From assembly GCA_021372515.1 (NCBI GenBank), contig JAJFUG010000111.1, positions 1-64,000 on the forward strand: a stretch of 64,000 nt of DNA, in the 5' to 3' direction. Source of the DNA: a bacterium. Its GTDB lineage: Bacteria > Gemmatimonadota > Glassbacteria > GWA2-58-10. This document shows, in pieces, positions 18,017 to 27,114 of the stretch; position 1 is the stretch's first letter, and each line of letters begins with the position of its first letter. Position numbers and translations under genes: made by a program. A model generated the notes under the pieces. That model was not told where the DNA came from and ran no database searches. It was given only the letters and a program-made list of their open reading frames with translations.

Positions 18017-19069
18017 CTGGAAAGCTTCGACCGTATTCTGATCTTCAACACCGCCTTTCCGGGTGACATAGTCCTGACCACGCCGCTGCTGCGTGCGGTC
18101 TACGAAAGTTTCCCCGGCGCCTGGATCGGGTTCTGCACCACCTCCGCCGGGGTGCGCCTTCTTTCGGGGAGCAGCTACCTGGACCGTCTGCTGATTTTCG
18201 AGAAACACGGGCGCGACCGCGGGCCGGCCGGGGTCCTGCGCGCGGCGCTCCATCTGCGGACCGAGAAGTTCGACCTCGTTCTCTGCCCGCACCGCAGTTT
18301 CCGCAGCGCCATGCTTCTGGCCCTGGCCGGCATCCCCGAGCGGGTGGGGTTCGATGCCAGCCAGGGGCGCTGGCTTTACACGCGCCTGGCCCATCGTGAC
18401 AGCGCCGCCCACGAGACACGCCGAAACCTGGAGCTTCTGGCCCCGCTGGGGGTAAACCCCTCCGGCCTCTCCACCCATCCGTTCCTGCCCGTGACCGGCG
18501 AGGAGGCCAACCATGTGTTCGGGATGCTGGGCGTGGGCCTGCCCAAAGGGCCGGGCCCGCTGGTCCTGGTGGCCCCAGGCTCGGTCTGGGGCACCAAGCG
18601 CTGGCCGCCCGCGCGTTTCGCCGAGCTGATCGACAGCCTGTACGAAAGCTACACGGCGCGCGTTCTCCTGGCCGGCGGGCCAGCCGACCGCGGGGCCGCC
18701 GACTCGGTCCTGGAGCGGGTCAAAGCGCCCTGCTTCGACCTGGTCGGCCGCACCGACCTGCGCCTTCTGGCCGCCCTGGTGCGCAAGGCCGACCTGGTCG
18801 TCTGCGGCGACAGCGCCCCGATGCATATCGCCTGGGCTTTCGACAAGCCCACGGTGGCCATTTTCGGCGCCACCACGCCCGAGCTGGGATTCGCCCCCCT
18901 GTCGGAGCGCTGCCTGGTGGTGCAGGTGAGCGGCCTGGAGTGCCGCCCCTGCTCGGCCCACGGCCCCCAGACCTGCCCGCTGGGGCATTTCCGCTGCATG
19001 CGGGAGATCACGTCCCAAATGGTCCTCGATGCCTGCGACAAGGCCCTCGCCCTGGCCCCGGCACGCTGA
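18017..19069 (+). CDS. Glycosyltransferase family 9, apparently with a CTG start
   Basis: A 350-residue GT9 protein. Its essential N-terminal motif 'ILIFNTAFPGDIVLTTPLLRAV' is encoded from about 18035. The donor-binding 'VAPGSVWGTKRWPPARFAELI' and 'VVCGDSAPMHIAWAFDKPTVAIFGATTPE' and the cysteine-rich CRPCSAHGPQTCPLGHFRCM tail follow. No ATG, GTG or TTG precedes the conserved motif after the porX stop; the first GTG (18152) would delete it. A CTG at 18017 with GAGAGG just upstream fits best. The frame is the same as porX, so read-through of the TGA at 17981 is the alternative. It is paralogous to the GT9 gene at 15164. The function is firm; the start is not. Confidence 0.75.
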   Translation: MESFDRILIFNTAFPGDIVLTTPLLRAVYESFPGAWIGFCTTSAGVRLLSGSSYLDRLLIFEKHGRDRGPAGVLRAALHLRTEKFDLVLCPHRSFRSAMLLALAGIPERVGFDASQGRWLYTRLAHRDSAAHETRRNLELLAPLGVNPSGLSTHPFLPVTGEEANHVFGMLGVGLPKGPGPLVLVAPGSVWGTKRWPPARFAELIDSLYESYTARVLLAGGPADRGAADSVLERVKAPCFDLVGRTDLRLLAALVRKADLVVCGDSAPMHIAWAFDKPTVAIFGATTPELGFAPLSERCLVVQVSGLECRPCSAHGPQTCPLGHFRCMREITSQMVLDACDKALALAPAR

Positions 19070-19169
19070 ATGAGGCTTATCGCCGCGGGGGCGACCCTTC
19101 CCCGCGCTATGCTTTTAGGCAAGACGCAACCCTGATCCGCACCTTTCAACCACCGCAAGGAGACACCCG

Positions 19170-20951
19170 ATGCGAAACACCTGGCTGGCCCTGTTTCTTC
19201 TGACCGCCCTCACAGTCTGCACCGCCCGGGCCGAGTTTTTCATCCAGGACGGGGACGTGGTCTGTTTCTGGGGCAACAGCATCACCGACTACGGCATCTA
19301 TCCGCGGATGATCGAGAATTATGTTGTGACACGCCACCCCGACTGGAACGTCAAGTTCTTCAACCTGGGCTGGGGCGGCGACCGCACCATGAACGTGGGA
19401 CGCCTGCGCCGCGACATCCAGCTCTGCAAGCCGACCAAGGTCTGCGTGATGCTGGGCATGAACGACGGCGAGTATAAGCCGTTCGACCCCAAGACCCTGA
19501 GCGTCTACCTGGACAGCCTCAAGACCGAGCTGGCCATTTTCCACGAGAACTCGAACCCCCAGATCATGCTGATCTCGGCCACCCCTTACGACCTGCGCGT
19601 GCGCCTGGAGCAGGTCAGCGGCCGGGTGGAGGACACCAAGGCCCTCGGCACCCTGTTCTACCCCGAGGTCTTGCAGCGCTACTCCTGGGAGCTGGGCCGT
19701 CTGGCCGGCCTGGAGGGCTGCCGCTACGTGGACCTGAACGCGGCTTTCATGCGGCATAACCGGGAGGTCGGGCTGGCGGACGGCAGTTTCGTGCTCACGG
19801 CCGAGGGCGTGCACCCCAACATCGACGGCGAGTTCGAGATGGGTTGCGTGATCCTCGAGGGCATGGGCGCGTGTGACCTGGTGGCCGCCACCACGATCGA
19901 CGCAGCCGCCGGAACGGTCAAGCAGCAGGAGGGGGCCACGGTCGAGGCGGTGAAGGCCGCCGCGGGCGGGCTCTCTTTCACCCGCAAGGCCGCCTGCCTG
20001 CCCGCTCCGGCCTATCCCTCCACCCGCGCGCTGACCCAGCGCATCCTGGAATGGCCGGACAAGCTGAACAGCGACCTGCTCAAGGTGGAGGGCCTGGCTG
20101 CAGGCTGGTACAGCCTGGAGATCGACGGCAAGCCGATTGACATCCTCCCGGCCTCTGACCTGGCCGCCGGGGTCAACCTCAGCCGCTACCCGAACACCCC
20201 GCAGATGCTGCAGGCGATGAAAGTGCTCGAGGCGGGCGAGAAACGCATGGCCGCGTTCTACACCCGCTGGCGCCGGGTGCTGCTGGAGGGTGTGGGCAGC
20301 CCGCGCGATTTCACTCCGTTCAAGACCGGCGTGATCACCGAGGCCCTGGAAAAGGACGAGGCCGCGGCCTACGCCGAGCAGCACGCCCTGAACAAGCCCG
20401 TGGCCCAGGCCTATGCCATCAAACCGGTCAAGTCCCCGGCCCCGCAGCCGTCGCAGTTCGTCCCGGCCAGCGCGTTCCTGGGCAACCTGGTCAAGGTGCA
20501 CATCCAGGTGGAGGCCGCCGCTGTGCCCGGGTTCAAGCCGCCGTTCAGCCTGCGGGGGAATTTCACCTACGCGCCCCAGTACCAGTGGGGCATCCTGGAG
20601 TCCAAGGGCTACTATGCCGACATCCCGGTGCTGCTGTACGATGACGGCACCCACGGGGACAAGCTGGCCGGCGACGGGGTCTGGTCGCTGGACATGTTCA
20701 TGCGCAAGGACTCGGGCAAGCTGGCATTCGGGCTGCATGACGGGGCCTACGAGCACCTGTACTGGAACCCCATCGAGCGCGGGTATTACATGAACCCCTG
20801 GTGCGAGAAAATCACGGTCGCCTGGGACAAGCTCCTGGGCGGAAAGGGTGATGACTGGCTCGGTTGGGTCGACCTGTCCAAGGACCAGAGCTTCGTCTGG
20901 GACCAGGCCGCCCTGGCCAAGGCCGTGGCCCAGGGTCTGATCGAAAAGTAA
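19170..20951 (+). CDS. Secreted SGNH/GDSL hydrolase
   Basis: A 593-residue exported protein. Signal peptide MRNTWLALFLLTALTVCTARA. The SGNH blocks are all present: nucleophile S37 in FWGNSITDYG, glycine in LGWGGDRTM, asparagine in MLGMNDGEY, and the His in EGVHPN. These proteins usually deacetylate or de-esterify polysaccharides. The remaining 330 residues contain a beta-rich C-terminal region ('PVLLYDDGTHGDKLAGDGVWSL') like periplasmic accessory or anchor domains. AAGGAGAC lies 9 bases before the ATG. It fits the polysaccharide-processing theme of the region. Confidence 0.8.
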   Translation: MRNTWLALFLLTALTVCTARAEFFIQDGDVVCFWGNSITDYGIYPRMIENYVVTRHPDWNVKFFNLGWGGDRTMNVGRLRRDIQLCKPTKVCVMLGMNDGEYKPFDPKTLSVYLDSLKTELAIFHENSNPQIMLISATPYDLRVRLEQVSGRVEDTKALGTLFYPEVLQRYSWELGRLAGLEGCRYVDLNAAFMRHNREVGLADGSFVLTAEGVHPNIDGEFEMGCVILEGMGACDLVAATTIDAAAGTVKQQEGATVEAVKAAAGGLSFTRKAACLPAPAYPSTRALTQRILEWPDKLNSDLLKVEGLAAGWYSLEIDGKPIDILPASDLAAGVNLSRYPNTPQMLQAMKVLEAGEKRMAAFYTRWRRVLLEGVGSPRDFTPFKTGVITEALEKDEAAAYAEQHALNKPVAQAYAIKPVKSPAPQPSQFVPASAFLGNLVKVHIQVEAAAVPGFKPPFSLRGNFTYAPQYQWGILESKGYYADIPVLLYDDGTHGDKLAGDGVWSLDMFMRKDSGKLAFGLHDGAYEHLYWNPIERGYYMNPWCEKITVAWDKLLGGKGDDWLGWVDLSKDQSFVWDQAALAKAVAQGLIEK

Positions 20952-21017
20952 AAAGCCAGAGTGGGTCCGGGCCGCGCATCGGGCGCGCCCGGTGCACCGC
21001 AATGTCGTATCGGCATA

Positions 21018-21050
21018 AGGGGGAGGCTCGCGCGGGCCTCCCCCTTATTA
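21018..21050 (+). terminator. Terminator after the SGNH hydrolase gene
   Basis: AAGGGGGAGGC/GCCTCCCCCTT perfect stem with an 8-base loop, followed by ATTA. Also GC-rich and self-complementary on the minus strand. Confidence 0.65.
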
Positions 21051-21150
21051 GCTTGACAATCATTCCCTTAGGGCGCGATCTTTATCTCGGCTGGCTGCAA
21101 GTGTAGGATCGAAGACGGATAACAGTCTCACGGGATGGGCGGGCACGAAT

Positions 21151-22392
21151 ATGTTCAAGGAAAACATATTGGCGGTACTGATGCTTGTATCGACGGTGCT
21201 GATAGTGTTTCTGGCCCTGCTGGTGCGTCGGCGCGGACGGGTGCGGGGCAGCCTGTTCTTTCTGCTGATGAGTCTGGGCGTGACCGGCTGGGCTGTCACC
21301 AGCACCTTTGAATATGTCAGTATGGCCCTGGCGGCCAAAATCTGGTGGTCCAAGCTCAGCTACGTGTTCATCGGCTCGGTGGGTGGGCTGTGGCTGCATT
21401 TCGTGCTGGATTACACGGACCGGAGACACTGGCTGAGCGGCTGGCGGCTGCCGGCTTTCTGGGCCATCCCCGCGGTCTGCCTGGTCCTGGCCCTGACCAA
21501 CGAGTCACACCGCCTGATCTGGAGTTCGGTCAGCCTGATCAGCGACCAGTACGGCAGCCGCGCGCTGTACGAGCACGGCCCGGCCTGCTGGGCCCTGGCC
21601 ATTTTCACCTACATCGTGCTCACCGGGGCGGCGCTCCATCTTATCCACTGGTCCGGGGACGCCCCCGCCATGTTCCGCCGTCAGGCCCGCACGCTCGTGC
21701 TGGGCTCGCTCCCGCCCTTTGCGGGCAGCCTGGCCTACATGTTCAAGCTGACCGAATTGCCGGGGGTGGACTACACCCTGTTCGGTTTCGCCCTGATGGC
21801 GCTGATTGTGGGCTGGAGCCTGTTGCGTCAGGGCCTGCTCGAAGTGCCGCCCGTGGTCTACGACAAGCTGTTCTCCATGCTGCGCAGCGGCGTGCTGGTG
21901 ACCGACACGGAGGGCCGCCTGATCCTGTCCAACCCGGCGGCACTGAGCTACCTGGGCCTTGGGGCGCTCCAGCCGGGCGCAGCTCTGCCGCAGGAGGCCT
22001 GCAGCATCCTGTCCGGCTGCGGGGCCGGCGGCGGCGAAGTCTGCCTAAGGGCCGGCGCTGAGGAACTCTGGATCGACATCAGCTGCTCGCCGCTGGAGCA
22101 CCGCGACTCCAGCCCGGCCGGACGGTTGTACATCCTGCGCAACATCACCGAGCAGAAACAGCGCGAGCGGGAAAAAGAGCGTATGATCGCGGCCCTGGAA
22201 AAGAGCCTGTCCGAGATCAAGCGCCTGCAGGGCCTGCTGCCGATCTGCATGCACTGCAAGAAAGTTCGCAACGACAAGGGCTACTGGGAGCACGTGGAGC
22301 TGTACGTCTCGGAGCACTCGGAGGCCGTGTTCTCGCACGGGGTCTGCCCGGACTGCCTCGAAAAGTTCTACGGTCAGTACCTGAAAAAATAA
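21151..22392 (+). CDS. Membrane PAS sensor without kinase domain, with a C-terminal zinc ribbon
   Basis: A 413-residue inner-membrane protein. Residues 1-210 form about seven hydrophobic helices like the histidine-kinase 7TM N-terminal region. A PAS domain follows ('LFSMLRSGVLVTDTEGRLILSN', about 225-330), then a short coiled coil. The last 51 residues carry LPICMHCKKVR and CPDCLEKFY (C366, C369, C399, C402), a two-CxxC module common at the ends of sensory proteins. No H-box, ATPase, GGDEF or other output domain exists, so it must signal through a partner. The stop lies only 9 bases from the convergent RloB gene. Confidence 0.75.
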   Translation: MFKENILAVLMLVSTVLIVFLALLVRRRGRVRGSLFFLLMSLGVTGWAVTSTFEYVSMALAAKIWWSKLSYVFIGSVGGLWLHFVLDYTDRRHWLSGWRLPAFWAIPAVCLVLALTNESHRLIWSSVSLISDQYGSRALYEHGPACWALAIFTYIVLTGAALHLIHWSGDAPAMFRRQARTLVLGSLPPFAGSLAYMFKLTELPGVDYTLFGFALMALIVGWSLLRQGLLEVPPVVYDKLFSMLRSGVLVTDTEGRLILSNPAALSYLGLGALQPGAALPQEACSILSGCGAGGGEVCLRAGAEELWIDISCSPLEHRDSSPAGRLYILRNITEQKQREREKERMIAALEKSLSEIKRLQGLLPICMHCKKVRNDKGYWEHVELYVSEHSEAVFSHGVCPDCLEKFYGQYLKK

Positions 22393-22401
22393 GTGTAATG
22401 A

Positions 22402-22995
22402 TTAAGAGGAAAGGAGTTTTTCTACTAAGCGGTAGACTGTGGTTCCGGCATGTTCCGGCCACCTTTCACAAGGTGGGGTGTCGTTGGCTTTAGCTCTTGT
22501 AATCGCTTCTGGAATGCCAGGAATCAATTTCGCCATGTCGAAATTACTTTTAGAGTAATTTTGAAGATACCTTTTCAGTTTTCTGCAACATTCCGTTTTT
22601 GTTGAAACCCCGGCCGCGTTTTCAAAATGGAGCAACAGCCAGTATTCGAATAGAGGTCGGCTGACCGCGAGGTAATTGTATCCTGGTGCATTTTGAGTCC
22701 AATTATATGCATTCTCTAACTGTCGTTCTGGCCAACGATCCATATCTACAACCAGCCAGGCTTCATAAGGCCTTTCGTATTTCTCTTTTCTTAAATGTGC
22801 CTTAAGCTTTCTAAGAATGGCTTCAGGCGAACTGTCGTCTCGGCTTGGGAGTATTTTTAGAGCTATACCCTCTAACTTTCTGAAATAATCAAAGTATTGA
22901 GGTTCTGTTTTGTCACCTTCAGAGGCAATGACATACAATTTTCTTAATGGTCTTGTACCAGTTGGACGGTAGAACCGCCTTCTCAAAGCTGTCAT
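22402..22995 (-). CDS. rloB: RloB-family (AbiLii-like) putative TOPRIM-type nuclease
   Basis: A 197-residue cytoplasmic protein. The RloB signature is clear: SEGDKTEPQYFDYF near the N terminus (E26, E31), LVVDMDRW (D84, D86) and a downstream FEYWLLLHFE. The acidic residues resemble a TOPRIM-like metal site. It overlaps the ATPase gene by 4 bases (22992-22995), so the two form one unit. ATPase plus RloB pairs are linked to restriction loci and to lactococcal AbiL, an abortive-infection system; PARIS has a related logic with a different effector (DUF4435). GC content is lower than in the neighbours, consistent with transfer. The defence role is inferred from the family. Confidence 0.8.
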   Translation of the reverse strand: MTALRRRFYRPTGTRPLRKLYVIASEGDKTEPQYFDYFRKLEGIALKILPSRDDSSPEAILRKLKAHLRKEKYERPYEAWLVVDMDRWPERQLENAYNWTQNAPGYNYLAVSRPLFEYWLLLHFENAAGVSTKTECCRKLKRYLQNYSKSNFDMAKLIPGIPEAITRAKANDTPPCERWPEHAGTTVYRLVEKLLSS

Positions 22996-24350
22996 TCTTC
23001 TCCCCTATCCGAGGAGCCGACCTTTTCACAACGAGCCAATTGACCACTTAGCAGTAGACGCGGCACCCCGCCGAATCTACCCTGCAAGTACATTTTCCTG
23101 ATATCTTTATCAAACCTTACTTTATAATCAGACTTATAATCAGACAGAGCCAATAATGAGGAAACTCCATCAAGGTTTCTTTCGAGAACCCACATTTCAT
23201 CTCTGCGCAAAAGATTTTGATCCATTTGTAGGACATCGTGAGTGGTAAAGACCAGTTGAGAACGGCTTTCCGGAGAACAAGCTCCAAGATAGGTTTCAAT
23301 AAGCCTACGTACAAGGATAGTATGCAAACTCCTATCTATCTCATCAATGAAAAATACACCCTTTGAATCTTTTTCAGACAAATATAGAAAAGCTGGCAAC
23401 AAATCAAGAATTCTATTTGAACCGTCTGATTCTTGGTCAGTCTCAAATTGAATTTCACTTCCATCTTTTCGCTTGTGAAAAGCTACTAATTTTGTTACTA
23501 CAAGTTGACCTTTTTTTCGAGTGACAATATACCGGTTGTTTGAGAAAGGAGGTAAGCTCAAGGATTGTCCCTCCTTTAATTTCTCTTCTAAAGATTGCAC
23601 TGCTTTTTCCGGCAAATCAGAACTCTTCAATGTAAATTCTTCCGCTGCTCCAAGATGATCTATTCCTGTATCCAATCGCGCCAAATTGACATTGACAAAA
23701 GGGAAAAGCGGATTATTGTCTTGGATGAATTGCTCGAACGGCCCGAAGCGATCATCTGGACCAATGAGAAGCAAAGATTTATCAAACCAGTTGAAAACAG
23801 GCTTAAAAATATCGATTTTTTGGTTAACAGAATTTGTCAAGAAAAGCTGGTTATCTCGAGTGCCTTTGAATGCGTATTTAAGAGAGTCATTATCTAATAA
23901 GCTTTTAGAAAAAACCACTTCCGATCCATCTCGATCATAGAGATGTTCTTCGCGAGTGCTTGATATCATCGATAAATATTCTTTAATTATTCTATCTCGG
24001 GTTAACTCAAAATAGAAGCAATAAACAATTTCATCTATTAGGAGTTCAAACCTGAAACTGGATATTTTATCATTATAAGCAGGGTCAAGCCGAAAAGGTT
24101 TAATTTCTATCAAACTATTTATATTGGTCCCTTTTGTTACAAGATGTTTTGAAAAGCTTAATGCTTTGAATAGATTTGTTTTTCCCGAAGCATTGCCACC
24201 AAAAAACGCCGCAATGGGTAGTATTCTCAAAGGATATTTCCCAACTCTTGGAATTCTCTCTCCATGCCGTTTCTCTCTGCTCGCCACCATCGAAAAAGTC
24301 ACTTTATCCCGGAATGACATCCAGTTCTCTACTTCAAACGATATGAGCAT
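22992..24350 (-). CDS. AAA15/OLD-like ABC-type ATPase, partner of RloB (AbiLi/RloA-like)
   Basis: A 452-residue ATPase of the AAA_15/OLD/SMC-like type. Walker A is FFGGNASGKTN (51-58), the signature region SDGSNRILDLLPA (308-320), Walker B GVFFIDEID (331-339) and the switch His FTTHD (H371). GGAGGGATA directly precedes the ATG at 24350. In such pairs the ATPase senses infection and licenses the RloB effector; that is established for related OLD-like systems and inferred here. The sequence is markedly AT-rich against tex and the sensor gene on either side, a strong sign of acquisition. The gene is intact with no frameshift. Confidence 0.85.
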   Translation of the reverse strand: MLISFEVENWMSFRDKVTFSMVASREKRHGERIPRVGKYPLRILPIAAFFGGNASGKTNLFKALSFSKHLVTKGTNINSLIEIKPFRLDPAYNDKISSFRFELLIDEIVYCFYFELTRDRIIKEYLSMISSTREEHLYDRDGSEVVFSKSLLDNDSLKYAFKGTRDNQLFLTNSVNQKIDIFKPVFNWFDKSLLLIGPDDRFGPFEQFIQDNNPLFPFVNVNLARLDTGIDHLGAAEEFTLKSSDLPEKAVQSLEEKLKEGQSLSLPPFSNNRYIVTRKKGQLVVTKLVAFHKRKDGSEIQFETDQESDGSNRILDLLPAFLYLSEKDSKGVFFIDEIDRSLHTILVRRLIETYLGACSPESRSQLVFTTHDVLQMDQNLLRRDEMWVLERNLDGVSSLLALSDYKSDYKVRFDKDIRKMYLQGRFGGVPRLLLSGQLARCEKVGSSDRGEE

Positions 24351-24435
24351 TATCCCTCCAAAGAGAAAAAATCACATCAGGTGTACCAATTATAAACCGA
24401 TAGGATGTTATATGCAAGCTTAAGAGAGAAATTAT

Positions 24436-24472
24436 CACACAAAAAGGGGACGCCTGGTCGGGCATCCCCTCT
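24436..24472 (-). terminator. Terminator of tex
   Basis: On the minus strand GGGGATGCC and GGCGTCCCC pair around a short loop and are followed by TTTTTGTGTG, about 25-60 bases after the tex stop. Confidence 0.7.
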
Positions 24473-24497
24473 TTAAAATAATAGAAGTGTGTTATCC

Positions 24498-26801
24498 CTA
24501 CCGCTTCTTCCCGCCGCCCCACTTGGCCTTGAGCGCCTCCAGAGAGCTTTGCATGTCCGGCTTTTTCTCTTTCGGCCGGGGTTTCTCCCCGCCCTGGGGC
24601 CGCGCTCCCGGTGCTGCTGTCGCGGCGGCGCTGTCCTGCACTTTCTTCAGGCTCAGCGCGATGCGGTGGCGCGCCAGGTCCACCTCCAGCACGGTCACGT
24701 TCACCCGCTGGCCCACCCGCACCACCTCGGCCGGGTCCTTGACATAGCGGTCCGCGATCTGGCTCACGTGCACCAGCCCGTCCTGGTGCACCCCCACGTC
24801 CACGAACGCCCCGAACGCTGTGACATTGGTCACTATCCCCGGCAGACGCATCCCGGCGCGCAGGTCCTCCAGCTTTGCCACCCCTTCGGCGAAACTGAAC
24901 GCCTCGAACTGCTTGCGCGGGTCGCGCCCGGGCTTCTGCAGCTCCTGCACGATATCGTTCAGGGTGGGAAGGCCCACCTCGGGGGTGACATACTTGTCCA
25001 GACGGATACGCGCCCTGAACTCATCGTTTTTCAGCAGGTCCGGCACGGAGCAGCCCAGGTCGGCGGCCATGGTGTCCACGATATGGTAGCTCTCGGGGTG
25101 CACCGCACTGGCGTCTAACGGGTTGTCCCCCCCCAGGATACGCAGGAACCCGGCCGCCTGCTCGAACGCCTTGGGCCCGAGCATGGGCACCTTGAGCAGT
25201 TGCTCGCGGCTCTTGAACGGGCCGTTGGAGTCACGGTGGGCCACGATGTTGCCGGCCAGGCGTGGCCCCAGGCCGGAGACATAGGTCAGAAGCTGACGGC
25301 TGGCGGTGTTGAGTTCCACGCCCACGCTGTTCACGCAGCTTATGACCACGTCATCCAGGCCCTTTTTCAGCTCACCCTGGTCCACATCGTGCTGGTACTG
25401 GCCCACGCCGATGCTCTTGGGGTCGATCTTGACCAGCTCGGCCAGCGGGTCCATCAGCCGCCGTCCGATCGAGACCGCCCCGCGCACCGTGACATCGTGC
25501 TCCGGGAACTCCTCACGCGCCACCTCGGAGGCCGAATAGACCGAGGCCCCGCTCTCGTTGACCATGATGATCGTGGGTTTTCCGGGAAGCTCCAGCGCGC
25601 GGCAGAACGCCTCGGTCTCGCGCCCGGCGGTGCCGTTGCCGATGGCGATCAGTTCCACGTGGTGCATCGTGCAGAGCCGGACCACCGTTTGCGCGGCGGA
25701 CTTGGCCGCGCCCTCGCCGGTGTGCGGATAGATCGTCTCGTTGTGCAGAAGCCGGCCCTGACGGTCCAGCAGCACGAGCTTGCAACCGGTGCGGAAGCCC
25801 GGGTCGAGGGCCAGCACGCTTTTCTGCCCGGCGGGCGAGGCCAGAAGCAACTCGCGCAGGTTGGCGGCGAACACGCGGATCGCTTCGGCATCCGCTATTT
25901 TCTTGGTCTCCAGGCGGATTTCGGTCTCCATCGAGGGGGCGAGAAGCCTCTTGAACGAGTCGTGCACGGCCTCGCGCACCTGGTCCGCGGCGGCGTTGTG
26001 CGCCTTGATGAACTGGCCGCAGAGAATGTCCAGGGCGGTGTCTTCCGGAACCACCACGCGCAGGGTGAGGAACAGCTCCTTCTCGCCTCGGCGCATGGCC
26101 AGCACGCGGTGGCTGGGGGCGGCGGCGAGCTTTTCCTCCCACTCGAAATAGTCGCGGTACTTGGCCCCCTCCTCCTCCTTACCGGGGATCACCCGCGAGC
26201 GGAACAGGCCCTCGCTGTGGAACAGCTCGCGCATGGCGCGGCGGGCAGGCTCGCTCTCGTTGACCCACTCGGCGATGATGTCGCGCGCGCCGGCCAGGGC
26301 CGCCGCGGCATCCGGCACCTCTTTTTCGGGGTCCACATATTTCTCGGCCTCGGCGGCCGGGTCGATCTCGCCCTGCTCGAACACGAGAATAGCCAGCGGC
26401 TCCAGGCCGCGCTCGCGGGCAATGGTGGCCCGGGTGCGGCGCTTGGGCCGGAACGGGAGGTAGATGTCCTCCAGCTCGGTCATGGTCTCGGCCGCCCAGA
26501 TCCGCGCGTTCAGCTCCTCGGTCAGAAGGTTGCGTTCCTCAAGGGACTTGAGGATCGCCGCACGGCGCTTGTCCAGCTCCTCGAGCTGCTCCAGACGGTC
26601 GCGCACCGAGGTGATCTGCACCTCGTCCAGCTCGCCGGTGGCCTCCTTGCGGTAGCGCGCGATGAACGGCACCGTGGCCCCCTCGGCCAGCAGCTCGGCC
26701 ACGGCCTCCACCTGGCGTGGCCTCACCCCCAGCTCGGCCGCTATCTTGATGAAATACCGGTCTTCGATCTTTCCCTCCTTGCTTGGATCATCCCCCAACA
26801 T
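24498..26801 (-). CDS. tex: Tex family S1 RNA-binding transcription accessory protein
   Basis: A 767-residue cytoplasmic protein homologous to Tex/YhgF and eukaryotic Spt6. It has the usual order: N-terminal helical Tex domain ('LAEGATVPFIARYRKEATGELDEVQI'-type segment), YqgF/RNase H-like fold ('VLALDPGFRTGCKLVLLD'), helix-hairpin-helix ('YVSGLGPRLAGNIV') and a C-terminal S1 domain ('MRLPGIVTNVTAFGAFVDVGVHQDGLVH'). The length is typical. A charged low-complexity tail follows the S1 domain. It has a near-consensus promoter and its own terminator. The AT-rich defence pair lies just downstream of it. Confidence 0.95.
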   Translation of the reverse strand: MLGDDPSKEGKIEDRYFIKIAAELGVRPRQVEAVAELLAEGATVPFIARYRKEATGELDEVQITSVRDRLEQLEELDKRRAAILKSLEERNLLTEELNARIWAAETMTELEDIYLPFRPKRRTRATIARERGLEPLAILVFEQGEIDPAAEAEKYVDPEKEVPDAAAALAGARDIIAEWVNESEPARRAMRELFHSEGLFRSRVIPGKEEEGAKYRDYFEWEEKLAAAPSHRVLAMRRGEKELFLTLRVVVPEDTALDILCGQFIKAHNAAADQVREAVHDSFKRLLAPSMETEIRLETKKIADAEAIRVFAANLRELLLASPAGQKSVLALDPGFRTGCKLVLLDRQGRLLHNETIYPHTGEGAAKSAAQTVVRLCTMHHVELIAIGNGTAGRETEAFCRALELPGKPTIIMVNESGASVYSASEVAREEFPEHDVTVRGAVSIGRRLMDPLAELVKIDPKSIGVGQYQHDVDQGELKKGLDDVVISCVNSVGVELNTASRQLLTYVSGLGPRLAGNIVAHRDSNGPFKSREQLLKVPMLGPKAFEQAAGFLRILGGDNPLDASAVHPESYHIVDTMAADLGCSVPDLLKNDEFRARIRLDKYVTPEVGLPTLNDIVQELQKPGRDPRKQFEAFSFAEGVAKLEDLRAGMRLPGIVTNVTAFGAFVDVGVHQDGLVHVSQIADRYVKDPAEVVRVGQRVNVTVLEVDLARHRIALSLKKVQDSAAATAAPGARPQGGEKPRPKEKKPDMQSSLEALKAKWGGGKKR

Positions 26802-26824
26802 GTCTTCCCCTGCGGAACGGGACT

Positions 26825-26853
26825 TATATACCCGGGACAGGCGGCCTTGTCAA
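26825..26853 (-). promoter_or_regulatory. Sigma-70-type promoter of tex
   Basis: On the minus strand TTGACA (26853-26848), a 17-base spacer and TATATA (26830-26825), 23 bases before the start codon. Close to ideal. Confidence 0.65.
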
Positions 26854-27012
26854 GGCCGGGGCGGGACCGGAGCCGAGTCCGCGGTCGACAGGCGCGGTGC
26901 AGACACGCCGCGGCCCGCCGGACCGGCCTCGCGCAGTGACGGGCCCCCCGCGGCCGCCTGTCAAGATAATCCTGCGTCGCGCGTCGCTCGGGAGAGGGAA
27001 TCGGTTCCGGCC
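26854..27012. other. GC-rich divergent spacer between tex and the oxidoreductase gene
   Basis: Together with its two flanking promoters this makes a 313-base gap. It is very GC-rich with several short GCGG/CCGC dyads. I see no gene in it. Confidence 0.35.
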
Positions 27013-27041
27013 TTGACTGGTGAGAATATGTTTTTTATTCT
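27013..27041 (+). promoter_or_regulatory. Promoter of the Gfo/Idh/MocA gene
   Basis: TTGACT (27013-27018), a 17-base spacer and TATTCT (27036-27041). The gene starts at 27115. Confidence 0.5.
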
Positions 27042-27114
27042 TTTTGCGGAGTACAATCCCCAAATGGTTCTGAATCGAAACCAAACTGTCGGATACAACC
27101 GAAAGAGGGAAACG

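Noticed and set aside
16427-19018. A 2.6-kb open frame on the minus strand opposite porX and GT9
   Set aside because: It is antisense to two clearly conserved genes; its translation is His/Gly/Ala/Gln-rich without any motif, as expected from GC-rich DNA. The same applies to long antisense frames opposite tex (25200-26939), ligA (32081-34153), the EAL-GGDEF gene (7227-8990) and the heparinase-like gene (4937-6400).
22402-24350. PARIS (AriA/AriB) assignment for the ATPase pair
   Set aside because: The ATPase type is similar, but the partner has RloB motifs (SEGDKTEPQYF, VVDMDRW) rather than DUF4435 character, so AbiL/RloAB-like fits better.
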